Positions 17,773 to 26,082 of a stretch of DNA of 64,000 nucleotides are shown here, piece by piece. Below the pieces are notes generated by a model, which did no database searches, was not told the DNA's origin, and was given only the letters and a program-made list of their open reading frames with translations. Made by a program: the position numbers and the translations under genes. Every line of letters starts with the position of its first letter. Positions within the stretch are counted from its first letter, which is position 1. Origin of the DNA: Paraburkholderia unamae (GTDB lineage Bacteria > Pseudomonadota > Gammaproteobacteria > Burkholderiales > Burkholderiaceae); the NCBI RefSeq assembly GCF_003268775.1, contig NZ_QLSU01000009.1:124001-188000 (forward strand), given 5' to 3'.

Positions 17773-19926
17773 TCACATGGTGTCGAAGATGGCTTGCTTG
17801 AACAGGAGGGCGCCTTGCGCGCTCATGTGGTTGTCGTCTTCGTAAAGGGGCACACCGTCGATGACGGCCTGGCACACCGGCCCGCTGCACAGGCGCGGGA
17901 TGGGATCGAAAACGCGCACGTTCGGTAGCGAAGCCGCCTGCGCGACGAGATCCCGCTCGAACGCTTCGTTGCGCAGATGGTCCGCCGTCAACGGTTCGAC
18001 GCGCTCCGGATGCGCGTAAAAACGCGGCAGCAGGTCGTGCTTGAGTTCGGGCGGGTTCTGGAAGACGACGAGTCGCCGCGTGCTGGCCGCGAGTGCCTTG
18101 ACCGTGAGCGGGAACTGGCTCGACAACGCCGCGCGCGCGCTTGCCAGCGTGGCGTCGCTGTCGGGCGAGGTCGTGATGAAATGCGTTTCCTTCTGGAGTT
18201 CGCCGTAGCGCGTCCAGCCATTGCCGTAAAGGCTCCAGCGGCTGATATAGAAGATCACGTCCGGCTTGAGCTGCTGGATCGTCGAGACGATGGGTTCGGC
18301 GAGCCCAAGACGGCTGCAATCGCGGCTGCTGACCGCGCCGTCGCTGCGGCGCGTGCCGAGCAGCGGCGGACAGCCGAGATGGACGAAGGCCATCAGGCGC
18401 ATGTTGTGGTCTTTGGCAATGCTGACGATTGCGGGGAGCCATCCACCGCCGTGCGAATCGCCCCAGATGACCAGCAGTTTGCCGGTGGCCGAGGTGTTAT
18501 AGGCGCGGCAGAATTTATCGGCGTCGGGGTTGGCCAGATGGCAGGGCGCGGACGGATCCGAATCGCGGATCTGCCCGTCCTGTTCGAGCAGCGCGAGGCC
18601 CGCATTGTTGGCAACGGGGCGCGACGGGAGTCCCTCTTGTACAAAGAGCCATGCACCGGCTGCGCCGAGCCCGACGAGCATCGCGCACAGCGTGGCGGTC
18701 TGGCGCAGGCTGCTTTTGGTCGCGCGGATCGGCAGTTCGATGTAGCGATACGTGAGGACGGCGAGGACGATGCTCGTGAGCACGAGCGCGAGGCGCGCCT
18801 CTACCGGCACGAATCCGCCTTCGAGAATGTTCGCGAACGAGAGCAGCGGCCAGTGCCACAGGTACAGCGGATAGCTGATGAGGCCGATCGAGACGGCCAC
18901 GCGGCTGCCGAGGACGTGACGGTTGAACCATGCGCGCGGCCCGGCGCAGATGATGAGAAAAGCGCCTGCGGTGGGCAGCAGTGCACGCCAGCCCGGAAAC
19001 ACGTCGTTCTGGCTGATGAAGGCAATCGCGGTGCCGATCAGGAGCACGCCCACCGCAGACAGCGCGCTCGAGGTGCGCGCTCCGAACTGCACGAGCCCCG
19101 GCTTGTTCAGCGTAACCCAGGCGAGGATCGCGCCGATCATGAGTTCCCAGAAGCGGGTGAACGGCGAATAGAACGCCGCGGTCGGATCGGACGCCGAGGT
19201 CATCAGGTTCAAGGCGAGCGACGCCGCAGCCACACCGCCGAGGAGCAGGACAATGGCAGCCCTGCGGCGGTAGACGAAGCTCACGAGGAGCGGCCAGAAG
19301 ATATAGAACTGCTCCTCGACGCCGAGCGACCACAAATGCAGGAGCGGTTTTGTCGGCGCGGTATTGTCGAAATACCCGGCCTCGCGCCAGAGCATGACGT
19401 TCGACAGGAAGGTCGAGCCGCCGAACATGTGTTTGCCGAGTTGCCGGTACTCCGCGGGCATCAGCAGGAACCAGCCGAACACAAAACACGACGTGAGCAC
19501 GGCAAGCAGCGCGGGGAAAATGCGCCGGATGCGCCGGATGTAGAACTCGATATAGCTGAAGCGGTTTTCCTCGAGGCTTTCGAAGATGATCGTGCTGATC
19601 AGGAAGCCCGAGATCACGAAGAAGATGTCGACGCCGACAAAGCCGCCGCGCAGTTCGGACGGCAGCGCGTGAAACGCCACGACGGACGTGACGGCCACGG
19701 CGCGCAAGCCATCGATGTCGGGGCGGTACTTCGGCGCCCGCAGGTGTTGCGGGGCCACGCGTGCCGCAGCGCCCACGTCCGGCGCACAGGTCGCGCCGCC
19801 GGGTGGGGCGTCTTGCAGGGTGTCGCGATGAAGCCCGGTGGGCGGGAACGTGGCGGATGTGTCGATGCCGGGTGATGAGCCGCCATCGTTGATGGGAAGC
19901 GGGGTGATCGGATTTGTCATTCGCAT
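17773..19926 (-). CDS. OafA/YrhL-type acyltransferase with SGNH domain
   Basis: 717-residue two-domain enzyme. The membrane acyltransferase-3 domain (about residues 70-410) starts with KYRPDIDGLRAVAVTSVVAFHA and has about ten membrane segments. The periplasmic SGNH hydrolase-like domain has GDSHGGG with Ser491 near its start and DDNH (Asp697, His700) at its end, so the serine-hydrolase-type triad is intact. Such proteins move acetyl or other acyl groups onto O-antigens or exopolysaccharides. The start is uncertain: MRM at 19926 or the ATG at 19920; an open frame reaching 20067 has a long Arg-rich lead without similarity. It is upstream of wzx and likely decorates the same polymer. Confidence 0.88.
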   Translation of the reverse strand: MRMTNPITPLPINDGGSSPGIDTSATFPPTGLHRDTLQDAPPGGATCAPDVGAAARVAPQHLRAPKYRPDIDGLRAVAVTSVVAFHALPSELRGGFVGVDIFFVISGFLISTIIFESLEENRFSYIEFYIRRIRRIFPALLAVLTSCFVFGWFLLMPAEYRQLGKHMFGGSTFLSNVMLWREAGYFDNTAPTKPLLHLWSLGVEEQFYIFWPLLVSFVYRRRAAIVLLLGGVAAASLALNLMTSASDPTAAFYSPFTRFWELMIGAILAWVTLNKPGLVQFGARTSSALSAVGVLLIGTAIAFISQNDVFPGWRALLPTAGAFLIICAGPRAWFNRHVLGSRVAVSIGLISYPLYLWHWPLLSFANILEGGFVPVEARLALVLTSIVLAVLTYRYIELPIRATKSSLRQTATLCAMLVGLGAAGAWLFVQEGLPSRPVANNAGLALLEQDGQIRDSDPSAPCHLANPDADKFCRAYNTSATGKLLVIWGDSHGGGWLPAIVSIAKDHNMRLMAFVHLGCPPLLGTRRSDGAVSSRDCSRLGLAEPIVSTIQQLKPDVIFYISRWSLYGNGWTRYGELQKETHFITTSPDSDATLASARAALSSQFPLTVKALAASTRRLVVFQNPPELKHDLLPRFYAHPERVEPLTADHLRNEAFERDLVAQAASLPNVRVFDPIPRLCSGPVCQAVIDGVPLYEDDNHMSAQGALLFKQAIFDTM

Positions 19927-20205
19927 GGCGGACTCGTGCTGTGCGGATCCGGCATCGGGCGACACATGCGGTGCAGCTCCTTGAATCCGCGTGGACCAGT
20001 ACTCAACGGTTGGACACATTGTGCCGTCGTGCCGCCGCCGCCAGTGTGGGCGGCCGTACAGATACACCGACGCCGGAAAGGTTAAATTTCTCCAACCTGA
20101 CGAGGGCCTTTCTCACGCTGTCGCCATGCGCCGCAACGCTCGGCAGAGCGCCCCGGCGCCAGTCATTCCCTCCTTTCCTGCAACGGCATCGCATAGGGAT
20201 TTCCG
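19927..20205. promoter_or_regulatory. Divergent promoter region, acyltransferase / tandem hydrolase
   Basis: 279 bases between divergent genes, so it should hold both promoters. I find no clear -35/-10 pair or palindrome. Confidence 0.35.
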
Positions 20206-22053
20206 ATGGAACCTGTCGTTTTCGACGGCTGCCTTGGCTGGCTTCATCCGGCGAGCGGCCGGCATGGGGTGGTCCTGTGCAATCCGTTCGGCTATGACGC
20301 GCTCTGCACCCATCGTGGCTGGCGGCGTCTGGCGGAGCGCATTGCGGCGAGCGGCATGCCGGTGTTGCGCTTCGACTATCCCGGCGCCGGCGATTCACTC
20401 GGCGAAGAGGAAGATCCGGGCCGCTTCGAGGCATGGATCGACAGCATCGTGGCCGCGGTGCGCCACCTGCGCGAGCGCACGGGCGTACGGCAGGTCTCCT
20501 TGTGCGGCCTGCGCCTCGGTGCAACGCTCGCGGCGCTCGCCGGCGAACGCATGGGCGACATCGATGGCCTCGTCATGCTGGCGCCTGCGTTATCGGGCCG
20601 CAATTATCTGCGCGAATTGCGCGCGCATCGGCAAAGCTGGCTCAGTACGCCGGCGGGCATGACGGCCGACCCGATTCCCGAAACGGCGGCTTACGTCGAG
20701 GCATTCGGCTTCGGCCTGCATGGCGACGATATTGCCCGGCTGGGCGCAGTCGACCTGCGTGCGGACACGCGGGCACCCGCGCGGCGCGTGCTGCTGCTCG
20801 ACGCGAGCGATCGTGCGCGCGGCGGCGTACTCGTCGATCACTACGAGGCGAATGGGGTTGCTGTCGAGCGCCAGCCGTTCGACGAGGCGGACCGCTTCAT
20901 GGTCGAGGCGCTCTACAGCGAGGAGCCGGTCGTTGCGTTCGGCGCGCTCACGCAATGGCTTGCCGATGCGCCGCCTTGCCTTGCGCACGACGGCGAATTC
21001 AAAGGCGAGCGGCACGATGGGGATAATCCGCATCTCACAAGCGAGCGCTTCGTCGAGCAGCCAGTCGTTTTTGGCGACTACTTCGGTGTGCACTGCCAGC
21101 CCGCCGCGCCGCGCACCGATGTGCCCGCCGTGCTGTTCCTCAATACGGGGGCGAGCCATCATATCGGCGATGGCCGCATTTTCGTGCTGTTTGCGCGTCG
21201 GCTCGCGGCGCTCGGCATTGCATCGCTGAGAATGGATCTGGGCGGTCTTGGCGACAGCACGCCGGCCGCGCGTTCTGTCACACTCGATACGATATATTCG
21301 AAGGAATCCTATACAGATGCGATGCAGGGCGCGGACTGGCTGGTCGCGCACGGTTATCCGTCTGTCGTGGTGTTCGGCGTTTGCGGCGGCGCGTTCGTCG
21401 GCTTGCATGCGTGCGCGCAGCATCCACGCATCGTGGGCAGCTTCGGCGTGAACCTCCAGAAGTTCATCTGGGACGGCGCCGATCGCACGCCCGGCACGAC
21501 CGGCCTCGCCTCGAACCGGGTGCTGCGGCGCTCGGCGCTCAGCGTCGGGAAGTGGAAGAAAGTGCTGCGCGGCGAGACCTCGCTCCTGCGCGTGGCGAGC
21601 GGACTCGCCCAGCGCTTCGCTCGCAGCCTGACACGCCGCGCGGCGGACTTCGTCGACGCGGCCACGGGCTGGTCGTTCGCGCCCAGCGAGGCAAGGAGCC
21701 TGATGCAGCGCATCCACGCGAAGGGCGCCGAGGTGCGGCTCGTGTACGGCGAATACGACCTCGGGCTGGACGAACTGAAGGTTCAATTCGGCGCGAAGGT
21801 GAGCGGCCTGCGCGCGTTCACACGCGTGCACGCGGCGACACTGCCGAAGCTCGATCACGCACTCTTTACTCAGGCCGCGCGCGAAGCCGCGATGGCCGAC
21901 GCCCGGCAGTGGTACTTCGAGCGTTTCTGCCGGCGGCGGGCGCAGGACGAAGCAGCGTGGCACGGACCGGTGCCTGTCGCCCGGTCTCGCGTCGCCGTTG
22001 AGCCTGCAAGCCAGGTTACGTGCAGTTCTCATCTTGATGGAGTGCATCAATGA
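20206..22053 (+). CDS. Tandem alpha/beta hydrolase with atypical nucleophile elbows
   Basis: 615-residue protein made of two alpha/beta hydrolase domains. Domain 1 (about 1-260) has FDYPGAGDS and an elbow CGLRLGA, where the residue normally Ser is Arg103, so it is probably inactive or binds a ligand. Domain 2 (about 285-580) has the elbow FGVCGGA with Cys393 at the nucleophile position, plus candidates Asp518 (GEYDLG) and His551 (LDHALF), giving a possible Cys-Asp-His triad like that of dienelactone hydrolase or of acyl-transferring hydrolases. No signal peptide. Its stop overlaps the methyltransferase start (ATGA). It may release or transfer an acyl group from a carrier or thioester. Similar hydrolases with a GLRLG elbow occur in exosortase-linked clusters, by recollection. 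Confidence 0.78.
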   Translation: MEPVVFDGCLGWLHPASGRHGVVLCNPFGYDALCTHRGWRRLAERIAASGMPVLRFDYPGAGDSLGEEEDPGRFEAWIDSIVAAVRHLRERTGVRQVSLCGLRLGATLAALAGERMGDIDGLVMLAPALSGRNYLRELRAHRQSWLSTPAGMTADPIPETAAYVEAFGFGLHGDDIARLGAVDLRADTRAPARRVLLLDASDRARGGVLVDHYEANGVAVERQPFDEADRFMVEALYSEEPVVAFGALTQWLADAPPCLAHDGEFKGERHDGDNPHLTSERFVEQPVVFGDYFGVHCQPAAPRTDVPAVLFLNTGASHHIGDGRIFVLFARRLAALGIASLRMDLGGLGDSTPAARSVTLDTIYSKESYTDAMQGADWLVAHGYPSVVVFGVCGGAFVGLHACAQHPRIVGSFGVNLQKFIWDGADRTPGTTGLASNRVLRRSALSVGKWKKVLRGETSLLRVASGLAQRFARSLTRRAADFVDAATGWSFAPSEARSLMQRIHAKGAEVRLVYGEYDLGLDELKVQFGAKVSGLRAFTRVHAATLPKLDHALFTQAAREAAMADARQWYFERFCRRRAQDEAAWHGPVPVARSRVAVEPASQVTCSSHLDGVHQ

Positions 22054-22871
22054 ATATTGAGCTTCCGCTTGACCGGATCAACCAGCGCGCGTGGAACTCG
22101 CACGATGCGATGCGTGAGTTCACGATGGGCAAGACATGGACGGACCCCGGCGAAGAAGCGGCGTTCGACTGGATCTATGCCGAGTGCGCGGGTGAACCGA
22201 TCCTCGACATCGGCATTGGCGCAGGCCGTACGATTCCGCTGATGTTGCGCGTTTCGCAGCGATACACCGGCATCGACTACACCGCGAAGCTGCTCGAACA
22301 GGCGCGCGGGCGTTTTCCTGGCCTCGACCTGCGCCACATGGACGCGCGCGACATGGCTGATTTGCCGTCGGATCACTATGCGTTCACCGCGTTCAGCTGG
22401 AACGGTATCGACTGTGTCGACTACGAAGACCGTGTGCGCATTCTCAAGGAAATGTACCGCGTGACGCGTCCCGGCGGCCTCGTGCTGTTTTCGACGCATA
22501 ACCGCGAAGGTCCGGGCTTTCAGGAGAGTGTCTGGAAGCTGCTGCCGCGCTTTTCGCCCAATCCGTTACGCCTCGCCCGGCGCACGCTGCGCTCGATGTG
22601 CGTGCTGCCGCTCGCGACGTACAACTACTTGCGCCACGTGCGCTTTCATCGCGACTATCCGGGCTACTCGATCAAGACGGCGGGCGCGCATTACTTCGGC
22701 ATTGTGATCGTCTATACGACGCTGCCCGAACAGCGCCGGCAACTGGCGTCGCTCGGCTTTGAGATCGATGCGGTGTTCGGCAGTTGCGACGGCCAGCGCA
22801 TTCCGGCGGAAAAGGACACGAGCGACGCGTTCTGGTTTCATTTCATCGCGCGCAAGCCGAGAGCGCAGTGA
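22050..22871 (+). CDS. Class I SAM-dependent methyltransferase
   Basis: 273-residue methyltransferase with motif I ILDIGIGAGRTIPLML at about residue 51, an acidic end of strand 2 (YTGIDYT), motif post I around MDARDM, motif IV TAFSWNGIDCV and VTRPGGLVLFSTHN after strand 5. It is coupled to the tandem hydrolase by ATGA, so the two should act in one pathway. The C-terminal half (FHRDYPGYSIKTAGAHYFGI) should bind the substrate. The methyl acceptor is unknown; possible targets are a sugar hydroxyl or a group carried on the aminoacyl carrier protein. Confidence 0.88.
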   Translation: MNIELPLDRINQRAWNSHDAMREFTMGKTWTDPGEEAAFDWIYAECAGEPILDIGIGAGRTIPLMLRVSQRYTGIDYTAKLLEQARGRFPGLDLRHMDARDMADLPSDHYAFTAFSWNGIDCVDYEDRVRILKEMYRVTRPGGLVLFSTHNREGPGFQESVWKLLPRFSPNPLRLARRTLRSMCVLPLATYNYLRHVRFHRDYPGYSIKTAGAHYFGIVIVYTTLPEQRRQLASLGFEIDAVFGSCDGQRIPAEKDTSDAFWFHFIARKPRAQ

Positions 22872-23018
22872 CATCGTGACAACGCTGGCGGATCTGTGTG
22901 CGCACGTACAGATCGACACCTGCGGTGCGCGTTCAATGCACGATGAAATATTGCGGAGCGCCTGGAGACCACAACATGCGGTATGACGACGACCGGTGCC
23001 GCATGGGGGAGAGCAACA

Positions 23019-23546
23019 ATGCACGCGAGCGCACTGCGCAAAGCTGACCTGGCCGCGTCGGCCGGAGAACTGGACGAGCGGCGCCTGCGCACCGCGCTGG
23101 GCCGCTTTGCCACCGGCGTCGTGGTGATTTCCACGGGCACGGGCGACGAACTGCACGCCATGACGGCCAATGCGTTCATGTCCGGATCGCTGAAGCCGCC
23201 GCTCATTGTGGTTTCGGTCGGCCATCGTGCGCGCATGCACGAGTGCTTGATGCGCTCGGATCTCTTCGGTGTCAGTGTGCTGTCCGAAGAGCAGGAGTCG
23301 CATAGCCGTCATTTCGCCGGCGAGCCACAGGCGTGGCTCGCGCCGCGCTTCATGGAGGTCGAGGGACTCGCCGGCGTGGTGCTGCTGCATCGCGCGCTGG
23401 CCCGATTCGCGGCGCGCGTCGTCGACCGTCATCCGTGCGGCGATCACACGCTCTTTGTCGGCGAGGTGCTTTCGTTCTCGCTCGAGGAGGACGCTCCGCT
23501 CGTGTTCTACGGCGGACGCTACGCTTCGGTGGCGCAGGGCCACTGA
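23019..23546 (+). CDS. Flavin reductase family protein
   Basis: 175-residue FMN-binding split-barrel protein like HpaC: LRTALGRFATGVVVISTG, then MTANAFMSGSLKPPLIVVSVG and a C-terminal GDHTLFVGEVLSFS. These give reduced flavin to a partner monooxygenase, or act directly. ATG 23019 is preferred because GGGGAGAG lies about eight bases upstream; an in-frame ATG at 22983 would add 12 residues. Position 147 bases after the methyltransferase suggests the same unit. A possible partner is the acyl-CoA-dehydrogenase-like flavoprotein at 7823-9082 if that enzyme is a hydroxylase; this link is inference. Confidence 0.87.
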   Translation: MHASALRKADLAASAGELDERRLRTALGRFATGVVVISTGTGDELHAMTANAFMSGSLKPPLIVVSVGHRARMHECLMRSDLFGVSVLSEEQESHSRHFAGEPQAWLAPRFMEVEGLAGVVLLHRALARFAARVVDRHPCGDHTLFVGEVLSFSLEEDAPLVFYGGRYASVAQGH

Positions 23547-23551
23547 TCTCG

Positions 23552-23575
23552 CCGGGCCGATCCGGCCCGGTTTCC
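23552..23575 (+). terminator. Probable intrinsic terminator after flavin reductase
   Basis: Perfect eight-base stem CCGGGCCG / CGGCCCGG with an ATC loop, followed by TTTCCCG. It lies six bases after the flavin reductase stop. The T tract is short, so termination may be partial. Confidence 0.55.
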
Positions 23576-23783
23576 CGTTCCCGCAGGGCGGTGGGGCGTG
23601 CAGGCGCGCGTTCCATGCGCATCCCCAAGGCCGGGAATTCATCGTATACCCTGACCCCACAAGGCGCAGCCTTCGTGTTTTCGTCCAATTCCGGTGTTAA
23701 AGCGGAACTTTGACGCTCTGATAGCGACAAATTGCCGAATTAGCGCAATAAGTCACGCCACTTCCCCCGCTTCGCCCCCCTTC

Positions 23784-23812
23784 TTGAATTTGTCATTCCT
23801 CGTCCATATAAT
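23784..23812 (+). promoter_or_regulatory. groESL promoter (sigma70, possibly also sigma32)
   Basis: TTGAAT at 23784-23789 and TATAAT at 23807-23812 are separated by exactly 17 bases, a near-consensus housekeeping promoter. The same stretch also fits a heat-shock sigma32 promoter, with CTTGAAT at 23783 and TCCATATA at 23803. The -10 hexamer touches the first base of the CIRCE operator, so repressor binding should block transcription directly. The leader to groES is about 110 bases. The rest of the 385-base gap before groES (23547-23931) shows only the terminator and this control region. Confidence 0.85.
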
Positions 23813-23838
23813 TAGCACTCACTGCACGAGAGTGCTAA
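23812..23838. promoter_or_regulatory. CIRCE operator for HrcA
   Basis: Exact match to the CIRCE consensus: TTAGCACTC, nine bases, GAGTGCTAA. HrcA repressor binds here and is itself controlled by GroEL, giving feedback on chaperonin synthesis. It overlaps the end of the -10 box. Confidence 0.97.
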
Positions 23839-23931
23839 CAACTCTGGTGCGAACCACATCTCTGGCTGACGGTAGTCGGCAGCCAGGTTTTCTTGAGTCG
23901 CTTCAAGTCCTAATCAAGAGAGGATCTATCC

Positions 23932-24222
23932 ATGAACCTTCGTCCTTTGCACGATCGCGTGATCGTCAAGCGCCTGGATCAAGAAACCAAGACCGCTTCG
24001 GGCATCGTGATCCCGGACGCAGCGGCAGAAAAGCCGGATCAAGGTGAAGTCCTGGCCACGGGCCCGGGCAAGCGTGACGACAAGGGCTCCCTGATCGCGC
24101 TCGACGTCAAGGTCGGCGATCGCGTCCTGTTCGGCAAGTACGCTGGCCAGACCGTCAAGGTCGATGGCAACGAACTGCTCGTGATGCGCGAAGAAGACAT
24201 CATGGCCGTGGTGCAGAAGTAA
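23932..24222 (+). CDS. groES: Co-chaperonin GroES (Cpn10)
   Basis: 96-residue GroES: starts MNLRPLHDRVIVKRLDQETKTASGIV, with the mobile loop at about 17-33, and ends DIMAVVQK. It forms the heptameric lid of GroEL and closes the folding chamber in the cytoplasm. It is the first gene of the groESL operon, 44 bases before groEL, under a CIRCE operator and a strong promoter. Codon use is visibly more biased than in the flanking polysaccharide genes (AAG, GAA, CTG favoured), as usual for an abundant protein. Confidence 0.99.
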   Translation: MNLRPLHDRVIVKRLDQETKTASGIVIPDAAAEKPDQGEVLATGPGKRDDKGSLIALDVKVGDRVLFGKYAGQTVKVDGNELLVMREEDIMAVVQK

Positions 24223-24266
24223 GTTCAGCCCACCGCACATTCATCAAGAATTCAAGGAGTTAGAAG

Positions 24267-25907
24267 ATGGCAGCTAAAGACGTCGTGTTCGGCGATTCCG
24301 CCCGTTCCAAGATGGTTGAAGGCGTGAACATTCTCGCCAACGCAGTGAAGGTCACGCTGGGTCCGAAGGGCCGCAACGTGGTCCTCGAGCGCTCGTTCGG
24401 CGGCCCGACGGTCACCAAGGACGGTGTCTCGGTCGCGAAGGAAATCGAGCTCAAGGACAAGCTCCAGAACATGGGCGCGCAAATGGTCAAGGAAGTCGCT
24501 TCCAAGACCAGCGACAACGCCGGTGACGGCACGACGACGGCTACGGTTCTGGCCCAGTCGATCGTCCGCGAAGGCATGAAGTACGTCGCATCGGGCATGA
24601 ACCCGATGGACCTGAAGCGCGGCATCGACAAGGCCGTCGCAGCAGCAATCGAAGAACTGCGCAAGGTCAGCAAGCCCTGCACGACCAACAAGGAAATCGC
24701 TCAAGTCGGTTCGATCTCGGCAAACAGCGACACGTCGATCGGCGACCGTATCGCTGAAGCGATGGACAAGGTTGGCAAGGAAGGCGTCATCACCGTCGAA
24801 GACGGCAAGTCGCTGCAAGACGAGCTGGAAGTTGTCGAAGGTATGCAGTTCGACCGCGGCTACCTCTCGCCGTACTTCATCAACAACCCGGACAAGCAAG
24901 TCGCCGTGCTGGAAAGCCCGTTCGTCCTGCTGTTCGACAAGAAGATCTCGAACATCCGTGATCTGCTGCCGGTTCTGGAACAAGTCGCGAAGGCTGGCCG
25001 TCCGCTGCTGATCATCGCTGAAGACGTCGAAGGCGAGGCACTGGCCACGCTGGTCGTCAACAACATCCGTGGCATCCTGAAGACCGTCGCCGTCAAGGCT
25101 CCGGGCTTCGGCGACCGCCGCAAGGCCATGCTGGAAGACATCGCGATCCTGACCGGCGGTCAAGTCATCGCTGAAGAAACCGGCCTCACGCTCGAAAAGG
25201 CAACGCTGGCCGAACTGGGTCAAGCGAAGCGCATCGAAGTGGGCAAGGAAAACACGACGATCATCGACGGCGCAGGCGAAGCTTCGACCATCGAAGCCCG
25301 CGTGAAGCAAATCCGCACGCAGATCGAAGAAGCGACGTCGGACTACGACCGTGAAAAGCTGCAAGAGCGCGTTGCCAAGCTGGCAGGCGGCGTGGCAGTG
25401 ATCAAGGTCGGCGCTGCGACCGAAATCGAAATGAAGGAAAAGAAGGCACGCGTGGAAGACGCGCTGCACGCAACCCGCGCTGCCGTTGAAGAAGGCATCG
25501 TCCCGGGCGGCGGCGTTGCGCTGATCCGTGCACGTACGGCTATCGCCGGCGTGAAGGGCGCCAACGCAGACCAGGACGCCGGTATCAAGATCGTCCTGCG
25601 CGCCATGGAAGAGCCGCTGCGCCAGATCGTCACGAACGGCGGCGAAGAAGCGTCGGTCGTCGTGGCAGCGGTTGCCGCTGGTCAAGGCAACTACGGCTAC
25701 AACGCAGCGACGGGTGAATACGTCGACATGGTTGAAGCCGGCGTTGTGGACCCGACGAAGGTCACGCGCACCGCGCTGCAAAACGCAGCTTCGGTCGCAG
25801 GCCTGCTCCTGACGACGGACGCAGCTGTTGCTGAAGTGCCGAAGGAAGATGCTCCGATGGCTGGCGGCATGCCCGGCGGCATGGGCGGCATGGGCATGGA
25901 CATGTAA
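24267..25907 (+). CDS. groL: Chaperonin GroEL (Cpn60)
   Basis: 546-residue GroEL, the 14-mer folding chamber. Hallmarks include VTLGPKGRNVVLERSFG, the ATP-site segment DGTTTATVLAQ, the hinge and apical domain with AEDVEGEALATLVVNN, and the flexible C-terminal GGM-rich tail ending GMDM. A GGAG-type ribosome binding site (AAGGAGTTAGAAG) precedes ATG 24267. Strong codon bias matches groES. It is the last gene before a clear terminator. The 509-codon open frame antisense to it is a shadow of the biased codons. Confidence 0.99.
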   Translation: MAAKDVVFGDSARSKMVEGVNILANAVKVTLGPKGRNVVLERSFGGPTVTKDGVSVAKEIELKDKLQNMGAQMVKEVASKTSDNAGDGTTTATVLAQSIVREGMKYVASGMNPMDLKRGIDKAVAAAIEELRKVSKPCTTNKEIAQVGSISANSDTSIGDRIAEAMDKVGKEGVITVEDGKSLQDELEVVEGMQFDRGYLSPYFINNPDKQVAVLESPFVLLFDKKISNIRDLLPVLEQVAKAGRPLLIIAEDVEGEALATLVVNNIRGILKTVAVKAPGFGDRRKAMLEDIAILTGGQVIAEETGLTLEKATLAELGQAKRIEVGKENTTIIDGAGEASTIEARVKQIRTQIEEATSDYDREKLQERVAKLAGGVAVIKVGAATEIEMKEKKARVEDALHATRAAVEEGIVPGGGVALIRARTAIAGVKGANADQDAGIKIVLRAMEEPLRQIVTNGGEEASVVVAAVAAGQGNYGYNAATGEYVDMVEAGVVDPTKVTRTALQNAASVAGLLLTTDAAVAEVPKEDAPMAGGMPGGMGGMGMDM

Positions 25908-25978
25908 TTACGGCTTAGGCCGCGATTACGTTGAAGTGCAGGGGAGCGCGCCGCGAGGCGTGTTTCCCGCCCAAAAAG

Positions 25979-26008
25979 AAAAAACCCGCAGCGATGCGGG
26001 TTTTTTTT
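25979..26008 (+). terminator. Intrinsic terminator of groESL
   Basis: AAAACCCGCA, loop GCGA, TGCGGGTTTT, then further T: a ten-pair stem with a strong T tract, 71 bases after groEL. It has an A-rich left flank, so it could also serve the convergent thiD-like gene. A second small inverted repeat (TCTGTGCG / CGCACAGA at 26011-26029) follows it. Confidence 0.93.
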
Positions 26009-26082
26009 CGTCTGTGCGGTTCGCACAGACTTTGTCCGTTCCGCGCGGCCGGCCTTCGGCGCCGACCCGCGCGCGGCGATCG

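Noticed and set aside
17977..19875. 632-codon plus-strand open frame over the acyltransferase gene
   Set aside because: Translation is low-complexity (Arg, Glu, Ala, His) and opposite to a complete acyltransferase with intact motifs.
24252..25781. 509-codon minus-strand open frame antisense to groEL
   Set aside because: Known artefact of biased groEL codons; no ribosome binding site or family match.
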